A stretch of DNA of 12,772 bases from Candidatus Helarchaeota archaeon (lineage in GTDB: Archaea > Asgardarchaeota > Lokiarchaeia > Helarchaeales > HEL-GB-A), in the NCBI GenBank assembly GCA_013375405.1, contig JABXJU010000119.1, positions 1 through 12,772 of the forward strand, read 5' to 3'. Positions within the stretch are counted from its first letter, which is position 1. Each line of letters begins with the position of its first letter. A program made the translations under genes and the position numbers. Under the pieces are notes generated by a model. That model saw only the letters and a list, made by a program, of their open reading frames with translations. It ran no database searches and was not told where the DNA came from. Positions 1 to 6,829 of the stretch are shown here, in pieces.

Positions 1-479
1 TACAACCTTCAGGGTATCGAATGTATTCTACAAGAGACTATCCTTTATGGAATGCATATAGTGTAGCAGGTGCGCTGGCTGCAGCCTGCGTAAATGTTGG
101 TGCATCGCGCGCAGCCCAAGGAGTTAGCGCTGCCCTTTCATTATATTGTGACCTTCTTTCGTTTGTATCTGGTGGATTACCCGATCCTGATGCCGGAAGA
201 ATGATGGGAACTGCTTTAGGTTTCTCTTTTTATACACATTCTATCTATGGGGGCGCAGGTCCAGGTGCTTTTACCATGGATCATGTCATTACGAGACATA
301 CAAGTGGCTTTTTGACCCCCTGTGTTGCAGCAGCGATGTGTTTAGATGCAGGAACCCAAATTTTTTCTCCAAAAATGATGTCAGGAAATTATTTTAAGAT
401 CCGTAAGACTATTCCTTTGTTTACGGAACCACATAGAAAAGTAGCGGAAGCAGCCTTAAGTATTAAAGACAAGATTTGA
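1..479 (+). CDS. mcrB: Methyl/alkyl-coenzyme M reductase beta subunit (McrB), C-terminal part, 5' truncated and frameshifted at the edge
   Basis: This is the beta subunit of the nickel-F430 enzyme that forms or activates methyl-CoM or longer alkyl-CoM; it acts in the cytosol in an (alpha-beta-gamma)2 complex. From position 21 the frame reads MYSTRDYPLWNAYSVAG, then SIYGGAGPGAF, then DHVITRH and LDAGTQIFSP, all signature McrB segments. By alignment from memory with Methanothermobacter McrB, Phe361, Tyr367 (SIYGG) and the CoB-contacting His379 (DH) are kept, while FFSH has become FYTH. About 158 residues are visible, so the N-terminal two thirds lie outside. Bases 1-18 encode YNLQGI in frame 1, but the continuation (R)MYSTRDYP is in frame 3. 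One base is therefore missing near 18-19, where ATC-CGA-ATG would be expected. mcrG follows after 11 nt. The diverged sequence suits an alkyl-CoM (Acr) type better than a methanogen type, but that is inference. Confidence 0.93.
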   Translation, partial: QPSGYRMYSTRDYPLWNAYSVAGALAAACVNVGASRAAQGVSAALSLYCDLLSFVSGGLPDPDAGRMMGTALGFSFYTHSIYGGAGPGAFTMDHVITRHTSGFLTPCVAAAMCLDAGTQIFSPKMMSGNYFKIRKTIPLFTEPHRKVAEAALSIKDKI

Positions 480-490
480 GGTTAAATAAG

Positions 491-1369
491 ATGGTAGAAG
501 ACTTTAATGAAAGTGAGGAAGAAGAGATAGACCTTTCAAAATTAAAAAGACGAAAGAAAAAAGAAGTTGTCAAAGAAGAAGAGGTTATAACCGAAACAAC
601 ATATCAAAGGCAATATTATCCCGGAATGGGAAAAGTTTCCGAACGTCGTCGTAAAATTTTAAATCCTGAGAAACGTCTCATCAAATTACGAGATTTACCT
701 GATGATTCTATTGTTTCACTCCTCGGACATCGCCTTCCTGGGAGTTTATATAAGAGTGTTCATCCACCATTAGATGAATTGATAGAAGAATATGATCCCA
801 TTAAAGATATTGTAAAACCCACTCCAGGAGCCCGTGCGGGTGACCGAATTCGTTTTGTTCAATTTACTGATAGTTTTTGGAGGCCTCCCTTTGCCCCTTG
901 GTTACGGGCACGATTTTATTTCACTCGATTTAGAGGAGTGGATACTGTTATTTATTCGGGGCGAGAAATCTTGGAACTGCGAGAGAGAGACCTTGAGGCA
1001 GCTACTAAGGTGTTAATGGAAACAGAACTATTCGATCCAGCGAGAACTGCAATCAGAGGAATCACGGTGCATGGGCATGCATTGAGATTGGATGAAGACG
1101 GTCTAATGTTTGATGCGCGGCGGAGATATATCCTAAATAAAGAAACGAAAGAAGTAACGTATATTAAAAACATGCATGCGCATATACTCGATAAACCGAT
1201 ATCCGTCGGGCGACCATTTTCTGAGGAGGAATTAGTAGACTTCGATGTGACTTATCGGTGGGATACTGAGATGTACAAGTCGCGGACCGAAATCTTGCTA
1301 ACGATCAATAGAATACAGAAAGGCCGAGTATTAGCTGGATGGAATCCTGAGGCTGCTACCGATATTTAA
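491..1369 (+). CDS. mcrG: Methyl/alkyl-coenzyme M reductase gamma subunit (McrG) with N-terminal extension
   Basis: Gamma subunit of the same F430 enzyme. The conserved body begins at QYYPG (residues 41-45) and continues with GHRLPG, SVHPPL, GDRIRFVQFTDS, SGREILELRERDLE (156 on), FDPAR and VHGHALRLDEDGLMFD (193 on). The SGR and VHGH loops are the usual F430-contacting parts of gamma. I chose ATG 491 (292 aa) because GAGGT at 478-482 sits 8 nt upstream; a TTG at 476 would add five residues and lies on top of the mcrB stop. Known gamma subunits begin almost directly at xQYYPG, so the first 40 residues are extra: an acidic run (NESEEEEID) followed by a basic run (KLKRRKKKE). The C-terminus also runs a few residues past the usual end. 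No mcrD or mcrC lies between mcrB and mcrG, unlike the methanogen BDCGA order; mcrA must be outside the window. Confidence 0.94.
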   Translation: MVEDFNESEEEEIDLSKLKRRKKKEVVKEEEVITETTYQRQYYPGMGKVSERRRKILNPEKRLIKLRDLPDDSIVSLLGHRLPGSLYKSVHPPLDELIEEYDPIKDIVKPTPGARAGDRIRFVQFTDSFWRPPFAPWLRARFYFTRFRGVDTVIYSGREILELRERDLEAATKVLMETELFDPARTAIRGITVHGHALRLDEDGLMFDARRRYILNKETKEVTYIKNMHAHILDKPISVGRPFSEEELVDFDVTYRWDTEMYKSRTEILLTINRIQKGRVLAGWNPEAATDI

Positions 1370-1406
1370 TTTTTAAACTTAATGGAAATATAATTTGGAG
1401 GAATGA

Positions 1407-2333
1407 ATGATTTCAGATAAACTATATATTTTGAAAAGTCCAAAAACAATTGACCGCCCTCACGTCCCGCGGGCTGTGGTAGCAACTCCTGACGGAGAAG
1501 CTTTAGTAACTGGTATGTATGATGGTACAATAAAGGTATATTCAAGCAAGGGCAACTATGATGGCACACTAAAAGGTCTTGATGCAAATCAAATACTCCC
1601 CACAATGGAAGGACACGTCCGATCAGTGGAAAGCTTAACAGTGAGCTCTGACGGTGCATTGATAATTTCTGGTTCTTATGATTACACAGTGAGAGTCTGG
1701 GATTTTAAGACCGCTAAGTGTTTAAAAACATTAGAAGGACATACCAGACGAGTGAGATCTGTGGCAATATCACCTGATGGGAAGTATATAGTTTCAGGGT
1801 CCGATGATGAAACAATAAAAATATGGGATCTGAAAACAGGGGAGTGTATTCGAACCTTAGACGGCCATTCTGATCGTGTAGCTAGTGTGGTAATCACAGC
1901 TGATAATACGCAGCTAATAACAGGTGCTGAAGATAATACAGTAAAGGTTTGGAATTTAAAAAATGGAGAGTGCATACAGACCTTAGAAGGGCATACTGAT
2001 TATATAACGACTGTCGCCGTAACCACAGATTCCCAAAAAGCTGTTTCGGGCTCTAAGGATCATACTATCAAAATATGGGACTTACAGACAGGGCAATGCA
2101 TTCAAACTCTGACCGGACATTCCAAATCTGTGGGATCTATCGCAATTACTCCGGATGATAAGTACATCGTCTCTGGATCTTATGATAATACTGTAAAAGT
2201 ATGGGATTTTAAGAATTTTAAAATTGTCCATGATTTTCAACATGAATCGAGTATTTATACAATTTGCCTTTTAAGTGCTCACGAATGTGTAACTGGGGAT
2301 TTATTCGCGAATATAATAGTATGGCCCATTTGA
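1407..2333 (+). CDS. Seven-bladed WD40 beta-propeller protein
   Basis: The 308-residue product is made up almost entirely of WD40 repeats. Seven blades can be counted at about residues 15-46, 67-99, 109-141, 151-183, 193-225, 235-267 and 277-308. Blades 2-6 end in VWDF, IWDL, VWNL, IWDL and VWDF; blade 7 ends in VWPI at the C-terminus. The GH dipeptides at 69, 111, 153, 195 and 237 are spaced exactly 42 residues apart. There is no signal peptide or membrane segment, so it should be a cytosolic scaffold for protein-protein contacts. ATG 1407 has a strong GGAGG at 1397-1401. The gene starts only 37 nt after mcrG on the same strand and may be cotranscribed, although TTTTTAAAC around 1370-1378 could be a separate TATA element. 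The binding partner is unknown; a role with the reductase is speculation from position alone. Confidence 0.92.
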   Translation: MISDKLYILKSPKTIDRPHVPRAVVATPDGEALVTGMYDGTIKVYSSKGNYDGTLKGLDANQILPTMEGHVRSVESLTVSSDGALIISGSYDYTVRVWDFKTAKCLKTLEGHTRRVRSVAISPDGKYIVSGSDDETIKIWDLKTGECIRTLDGHSDRVASVVITADNTQLITGAEDNTVKVWNLKNGECIQTLEGHTDYITTVAVTTDSQKAVSGSKDHTIKIWDLQTGQCIQTLTGHSKSVGSIAITPDDKYIVSGSYDNTVKVWDFKNFKIVHDFQHESSIYTICLLSAHECVTGDLFANIIVWPI

Positions 2334-2357
2334 TTTGTATTTCCTAAAATTTGCTAA

Positions 2358-2373
2358 TAAAACGAGTGTTTTA
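2358..2373. terminator. Small hairpin between convergent genes
   Basis: TAAAAC-GAGT-GTTTTA forms a perfect 6-bp stem with a 4-nt loop, in the 97-bp spacer between the WD40 gene and the convergent Fe-S protein gene. It is AT-rich and weak. Its position fits a shared transcription end. Archaea mainly terminate at U-tracts, so the hairpin itself may be incidental. Confidence 0.3.
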
Positions 2374-2430
2374 CAATAAAAATGTTTTAATATAATTATC
2401 AGATTGAATCAAAAAAAAGGAATGGAATGA

Positions 2431-3291
2431 CTATTCTCCAGAGACCCTTTTTTGATATCCTTCTTTTCCAATGGGACAAACAGCCATGCAAATATTACAT
2501 TGGGGGAAATCCCCGAGTCGGTTAGTCCAACCTTCAAAAATCCGAATCTGTGGATATTTCTCTTCGTATTTGGGGATCATAATATTCGCGTTTGGTTTGG
2601 CTCCTACCCAATCAGGTGGGGGTTCTTGAACTTTTGTTAGCCGAGCCCATCCTTGAGTTGCCCAGAGGCATCTATTGAGATTATAATTAAAAGGCGGGTA
2701 ATTTTCGGGATCGAACGCTCGTGTTGGGCAAGCTTCAATGCATTTCTGGCATTTTTTGCAAATCTTATCAGCATATTGAGGACCATCAGGTTTTAAAGGT
2801 GCATCGGTCAGAATGGCACCGAGTTGGACACGGGGCCCCCAATTGGGAGTAAGTAGAAGATTGCTTAAGCCGATATCGCCCAATCCGGCCAGTTGAGCGA
2901 GGTATCTCAGAGAAAGAACACCCGTCCAAATGTTTCGAGTTTCCTCACGTGGGATATCTGGAGAAATTGGACTTGCGTCATATCCGAGTTTTTCCAGGGA
3001 TCTAGTTATTCGAACTGCAATTCGCATTAACTCGTCGTTCAGGGCGTGTTGAACTTTCACATAATTCGCATGGATGAGATCGTCTTCATGTTTACAATCA
3101 ACAGCACTATCCGGGTATTTCAATGCTAAAATAATTATGGCCTTTGCATCAGATACGATTTCATTGGGATTGGCGTGTCCCTGAGAAGATCCAATTGTTT
3201 TTTCCGCATCTGCAATTCCTACTAGATCAGCGCCTAGTTTAAGAGTCATTTTTTTTATTTGTTCGCTGAGTTCCAGATCATAATCCGCCAA
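2431..3291 (-). CDS. QueG/RdhA-like double [4Fe-4S] cluster protein
   Basis: The 286-aa protein resembles epoxyqueuosine reductase (QueG, COG1600) and the core of reductive dehalogenases. The N-terminus (KLGADLVGIADAE) and middle (LAQLAGLGDIGLSNLLL, then GAILTDAPL) match the corrinoid-binding oxidoreductase core. Eight cysteines fit two [4Fe-4S] clusters: C178, C181, C184 and C188 (CKKCQKCIEACP), C208 (NRCLW), and C265, C268 and C272 (CNICMAVCP). This is the QueG pattern. It has no Tat signal and is much shorter than RdhA, so it is cytosolic. Archaea generally make archaeosine rather than queuosine in tRNA, so true QueG function is doubtful and the substrate is unknown. The start is TTG 3291: an in-frame stop lies just upstream, and starting at Met15 would cut the conserved first helix. 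It begins 13 nt after the SSUH2-like gene stops, with AGGT near that stop, so the two form an operon. Confidence 0.82.
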   Translation of the reverse strand: MADYDLELSEQIKKMTLKLGADLVGIADAEKTIGSSQGHANPNEIVSDAKAIIILALKYPDSAVDCKHEDDLIHANYVKVQHALNDELMRIAVRITRSLEKLGYDASPISPDIPREETRNIWTGVLSLRYLAQLAGLGDIGLSNLLLTPNWGPRVQLGAILTDAPLKPDGPQYADKICKKCQKCIEACPTRAFDPENYPPFNYNLNRCLWATQGWARLTKVQEPPPDWVGAKPNANIMIPKYEEKYPQIRIFEGWTNRLGDFPQCNICMAVCPIGKEGYQKRVSGE

Positions 3292-3304
3292 GGTTCACGA
3301 CAAC

Positions 3305-4372
3305 CTACTTAAATCCACGATCTAAGACCGTGTATCCCATCTCAGAGCCAATTGAAAACAGCTTAAATTTCTTATGTTTGGGAGTCACGACATCTAATTC
3401 TAGAACCGGGAAGATGTAAATCGGATAATGAGGTTTATCCATTTCACTTTTTTGGAGGTGTTCGAAATCTTTTTTCGCAGAATGCATTAATTTTTTTATG
3501 TTAGAATCTAGTTCAAATCCTAAAACAGCTGTGACATCGTGTTCATTTAATTTTTTAACATCTCTTATTTGTATTCCTTCCACTTTCGAGAGAGCATTGG
3601 ATAATCGATAGCCTAATTCCTTTTCAACGTCTGTTCTGAAGAATAGATGCGGGATTAAGGCGGATGTTGCCTTAAAGGGTACAAAACCAATTGAATAGTT
3701 ATAAAAGTGCCCATAACCCTTACATTTGTCACATCGATATCGAGCATTAGCTTTACAGTCTGGACAAGGAATTTTTCCAGTTCCGCCGCATACTTTACAT
3801 TCAAGCTTACCTGTTCCGAAGCAGGTAGGGCAGTTAAATTTAATTTTTTTCTTGATTTTTTCTTTACCATTTTTCAAAATGAGGACTGCTACTTCTTTTG
3901 ATCCCGTTCCATCGCAATCTTTACACCTTACTGTAGCTTTTCCCTTACATTGCTTACAAGTTATGAGCCTTTCACCCTTACATCTCTTACAATTAATATA
4001 ACCAGATCCATTGCATCTTTCGCAATTGACTGGTTTCAATGTATCAAAAAGAGGTACCTTTGATTTATCTTTCCAAGTCTCACTATCTACTGATGTAGTA
4101 AAATCATAGAATTTGACTTTTCCGACACCCTTGACATCGGTCCTGTATTCATCAGTACCAGTAGGAGCGGTAGCTTTTTTTTCAGATTGGAAATAGAATG
4201 CGGTGAATTTTTCAACATTGTTCACACTTTCAGCTGCTGAAATATTATTTTTTTGAAAGGGTACACCTTTCACTTCAAATTTTTTCTTTAATTCCTTAGC
4301 ACTCGTCTTATTGATCCATTTCTCAAAAACATCATCTATATTTGGAGATTTTATGGGCATTAAATTCGCCAT
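3305..4372 (-). CDS. DnaJ-type zinc-finger (CxxCxGxG repeat) protein without J domain, SSUH2-like
   Basis: The 355-aa product has a central cysteine-rich region with eight CxxC motifs: 117/120, 128/131, 139/142, 150/153, then 181/184, 192/195, 203/206 and 214/217. Several are followed by GxG, as in the DnaJ/Hsp40 zinc-binding domain. DnaJ normally has four such motifs; here two sets of four are separated by a lysine-rich linker at about 158-180. There is no N-terminal J domain (no HPD). The first 110 residues are hydrophilic, and the last 130 residues (about 225-355) look like a mixed alpha/beta domain. This order resembles eukaryotic SSUH2 and plant DnaJ-related proteins, a family I recognise only by architecture. 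ATG 4372 has AAAGG directly abutting it; ATG 4360 (MPIKSP) has GGATGG at a better distance and may be the true start. It is first of a two-gene operon with the Fe-S protein. Function is unknown; protein binding or zinc-dependent folding is likely. Confidence 0.75.
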   Translation of the reverse strand: MANLMPIKSPNIDDVFEKWINKTSAKELKKKFEVKGVPFQKNNISAAESVNNVEKFTAFYFQSEKKATAPTGTDEYRTDVKGVGKVKFYDFTTSVDSETWKDKSKVPLFDTLKPVNCERCNGSGYINCKRCKGERLITCKQCKGKATVRCKDCDGTGSKEVAVLILKNGKEKIKKKIKFNCPTCFGTGKLECKVCGGTGKIPCPDCKANARYRCDKCKGYGHFYNYSIGFVPFKATSALIPHLFFRTDVEKELGYRLSNALSKVEGIQIRDVKKLNEHDVTAVLGFELDSNIKKLMHSAKKDFEHLQKSEMDKPHYPIYIFPVLELDVVTPKHKKFKLFSIGSEMGYTVLDRGFK

Positions 4373-4472
4373 CCTTTCTATTTTTTGTTTATTAGTAAAA
4401 TTCTTCTTTAAATTTATCGATAATTCAAAAAATTACAGTAAATTCATTCAATTTAATTTGAAAATTGACTTA

Positions 4473-4481
4473 CATATATAG
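4473..4481 (-). promoter_or_regulatory. Possible TATA element for the SSUH2-like/Fe-S operon
   Basis: On the minus strand CTATATATG lies about 100 nt before the gene start, in the 182-bp AT-rich spacer 4373-4554. It would imply a leader of about 75 nt, long for an archaeal mRNA. No clear BRE precedes it. The rest of the spacer shows no gene or structured RNA. Confidence 0.22.
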
Positions 4482-4554
4482 GGTATTTGTCTATTAAAAT
4501 AATTGCTCAGCCAATTAAATCCTAAAGGAATTAGTATTCAGTCTCTTTTTATCT

Positions 4555-5232
4555 TTAAAATGTTAATTTTCTTGCAATTATCACATATCCATTAAAAAGG
4601 CAGAGAAGACCGAGTAAAATCAAAATAGGAGGAAAATATTCACCACTAGTTCCTGTTAAGTTAATAAAAAGGGCATCAAGCCAGGTTAAATGGGTTCTAA
4701 TGATATTATAATTAACAGCTTCTCCTGCAAAAACTAAAAAATATCCCACTCCTATGTAGATAAATTGTTTTCTAATCAGGCCTTCACTAATGTACCCTTG
4801 ATAGAGGAATAAAGCCGGAATTATACCAACAATCAAAGCTATAAAAAAGTATGGGGGAGTGGTAATATCCACAAAAAAAGTGGCAACTGCCATACTAAAG
4901 GGAATGATCGCAATCAATCCCTTCGTTTTTAATTTAGCGCTCCGCTCAATCCCAAGGGAAAGAAAGGTCAATGCAATGAAACCTATAAAATAAATAAGTG
5001 ATGCACCCTCACTTTCATAATAGATCGGTTGCTCTGCCATCCAAATTATTTCACTGACTGATCCTATCATCATACAGAAAAAAAACGCAAATGTACAAAA
5101 TTCTAATGTGACAGGTTCTGCCTGTCTCCATTTCCTTGATACTCTTCGTAGAAACAATGCTTGGAAGAATAAATAAATTAATATTTTTATTAATTTTAAT
5201 GCTAATGCAATTAGTTCAGTATTTGAATTCAT
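4555..5232 (-). CDS. Seven-transmembrane-helix protein of unknown function
   Basis: I do not recognise this 225-aa protein. Hydrophobic segments lie at about residues 7-27, 44-63, 78-96, 104-121, 127-145, 156-175 and 198-220, giving seven predicted helices. Positive clusters follow helix 1 (RRVSRKWR), helix 3 (ERSAKLKTK), helix 5 (near RK at 154) and helix 7 (ARKLTF). By the positive-inside rule this places the N-terminus outside and the C-terminus inside. Acidic residues in helices (E61, E171) and a WMAEQPIYYESEG loop are the only polar features. There is no catalytic motif and no attached signalling domain. The size and topology are those of small 7TM sensor modules, but nothing supports a ligand. 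ATG 5232 has no clear Shine-Dalgarno. The start codon touches an inverted repeat shared with the divergent radical SAM gene. Confidence 0.7.
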   Translation of the reverse strand: MNSNTELIALALKLIKILIYLFFQALFLRRVSRKWRQAEPVTLEFCTFAFFFCMMIGSVSEIIWMAEQPIYYESEGASLIYFIGFIALTFLSLGIERSAKLKTKGLIAIIPFSMAVATFFVDITTPPYFFIALIVGIIPALFLYQGYISEGLIRKQFIYIGVGYFLVFAGEAVNYNIIRTHLTWLDALFINLTGTSGEYFPPILILLGLLCLFNGYVIIARKLTF

Positions 5233-5258
5233 TGAATCAGAATTTTGTATGATTCAAT
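5231..5258. promoter_or_regulatory. Perfect inverted repeat in a divergent promoter region
   Basis: ATTGAATC (5231-5238) and GATTCAAT (5251-5258) are perfect 8-bp arms separated by 12 nt. They lie in the 70-bp spacer between the 7TM gene (-) and the radical SAM gene (+), and the left arm overlaps the ATG of the 7TM gene. Arm centres are 20 bp apart, about two helical turns, which suits a dimeric repressor. No regulator is identifiable. Confidence 0.38.
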
Positions 5259-5302
5259 ATTAAAGAATTATGGTTTGAAAAGAAAAAATCTTGGTGTAAT
5301 TG

Positions 5303-6793
5303 ATGGGATATTCTCGTATATTGCTTGTTAAGAACAATTATAAAACTCTCGGGTACGATTTTTATGATGCTGCGTTTCCTTCACTCGCTTTAGAGTACAT
5401 TGCGGCGTATGTAGAAGAAATTTCAGGAGTTACAATCCAGATACTCGATGCAAAGGCAGAAGATTTAAGTCTCAAGCAGGTTAAAAACCGAATCCAAAAT
5501 TTTAACCCTGATTTAGTAGGTTTGACAGTCCCAGTAACGAGTGCAATTGTTTCTGTGATGAAAGTTGCTAAAATCGCTAAGAACCTCGGAGCGACTGTCG
5601 TTTTAGGAGGTTGGCATCCCACTTTAGCAGTAGAGGATACCTTGGATAAGGGTGCAGACATTGTCGTTCGAGGGGAAGGGGAACTCACATTTAAAGAATT
5701 AATTGAAAAAGGGACTCCCGTTGGAATAAATGGTTTATCATACAGGGATAATGGGACCTATATTCATAATCCAGATAGAGAGTTTATCAAAAATCTCGAT
5801 GATTTGAAATTTCCCGCACGCCATTTGAGATCAAAGAATGGAAATTATGGGGTTTTTCATTTAAATATGGATTCAATAGAGACATCGCGGGGCTGTATGA
5901 ATCGGTGTAAGTTCTGTTCAACTCATATTGTCTATCGTGGAAAGTGGCGATATCGATCCGTTCCTTCGATAATGGAAGAATTAATTGAAATTGGGAAAAA
6001 CAAAAAAGTTACTGATGTGTTTTTCATTGATGATAATATTTTAGTGGATATGAAACGTGTAAAAAAGCTCTCCATCGAAATTATTAAGGCCAAAAGTAAA
6101 AAGCTATTCCCAGAAAAATTACGATTCTTTTTTCAAGGTCGATTAGATTTGATGGCTAAATATCCTCATATTATTAAATTAATGGGACAAGCAGGATTTT
6201 GGCTTGTTTTAGTTGGGATTGAAGCTGTTACCGAAAAAGCTTTAAAAAGTATTAATAAGGGAGCCACACTTGACCAGATGAGGGCGGGTATTAAAGCGCT
6301 CCATGACGCGGGTATAATAATTTTGGGAAATACAATTATTGGAGCCAATTTAGATGCTACGGTGCAAGACGAATTGTATACAATCCGTTATGTTGCGGAG
6401 AATTTGGATTTGGATTTCGCCAGTTTTACAATTCTAACACCATTTCCTGGGACAATTCTCTGTAAAGAAATGGAGGAACAAAATCTAGTGTTAACAAAAG
6501 ATTATAGCAAATATAATTGGTTGAATCCGGTAATTCGCACGAACAAGCTATCGCCTACAACTTTAAAACGTTTATTATTTCGCGGTTTTTACGCGGTAAA
6601 TTATTATGGCCGGGGGAAGTTTGGAATTTTAAAAAGAGCTATAAGAAGTCGCGGTATTACATTCATCCTCAATTTAAATCGAATTCTTACTGGATGGAAT
6701 GCCTACCAAACCTGGAAAAATGTAGTGAAATTGGAAATTTTTGGAACTACCAGAGCACAACAAACATTATATAATAATCCTATTTTGGATTAA
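5303..6793 (+). CDS. B12-binding domain radical SAM protein
   Basis: This 496-aa enzyme has the class B architecture. A Rossmann-like cobalamin-binding domain spans about residues 5-135, with PSLALEYIAAYVEE, PDLVGLTVPVTS, VVLGGWHPT and the closing VVRGEGELTF. A radical SAM barrel follows from about 190. The [4Fe-4S]/SAM motif is CxxxCxxC at C198, C202 and C205 (SRGCMNRCKFC). Downstream FIDDN, FFQGRLD and LVGIEA are typical strand motifs. Such proteins usually methylate unactivated carbons or remodel rings and lipids with cobalamin, SAM and an Fe-S cluster. Possible roles include a methylation of the coenzyme M reductase (as by Mmp10/McmA) or a tetraether-lipid modification (as by GrsA/B); sequence inspection cannot decide. 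ATG 5303 is preferred over TTG 5300 because GGTG at 5293-5296 is well spaced. A T6 tract at 6800-6805 may end the transcript. Confidence 0.88.
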   Translation: MGYSRILLVKNNYKTLGYDFYDAAFPSLALEYIAAYVEEISGVTIQILDAKAEDLSLKQVKNRIQNFNPDLVGLTVPVTSAIVSVMKVAKIAKNLGATVVLGGWHPTLAVEDTLDKGADIVVRGEGELTFKELIEKGTPVGINGLSYRDNGTYIHNPDREFIKNLDDLKFPARHLRSKNGNYGVFHLNMDSIETSRGCMNRCKFCSTHIVYRGKWRYRSVPSIMEELIEIGKNKKVTDVFFIDDNILVDMKRVKKLSIEIIKAKSKKLFPEKLRFFFQGRLDLMAKYPHIIKLMGQAGFWLVLVGIEAVTEKALKSINKGATLDQMRAGIKALHDAGIIILGNTIIGANLDATVQDELYTIRYVAENLDLDFASFTILTPFPGTILCKEMEEQNLVLTKDYSKYNWLNPVIRTNKLSPTTLKRLLFRGFYAVNYYGRGKFGILKRAIRSRGITFILNLNRILTGWNAYQTWKNVVKLEIFGTTRAQQTLYNNPILD

Positions 6794-6829
6794 ATTCAGT
6801 TTTTTCAGTTTAGATATGCTAAAAAGAGA

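Noticed and set aside
834..1173. Open frames inside mcrG on both strands
   Set aside because: They overlap the strongly conserved gamma-subunit body, lack ribosome-binding sites and resemble no family.
1366..1975. Two minus-strand open frames antisense to the WD40 gene
   Set aside because: They arise from the periodic WD40 repeats read backwards; the plus strand has a strong Shine-Dalgarno and all seven blades.
1611..2240. 126-nt periodic repeat as a possible repeat array
   Set aside because: The periodicity is coding (WD40 blades) with no spacers, so it is not CRISPR or satellite DNA.
2431..3291. Reductive dehalogenase (RdhA)
   Set aside because: No Tat signal, too short, and the eight-cysteine spacing is QueG-like; a dehalogenase function is unsupported.
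3655..4001. Overlapping open frames on both strands of the cysteine-rich region
   Set aside because: The CxxC repeat bias creates stop-free shadows; only the 355-aa frame has the full motif set.
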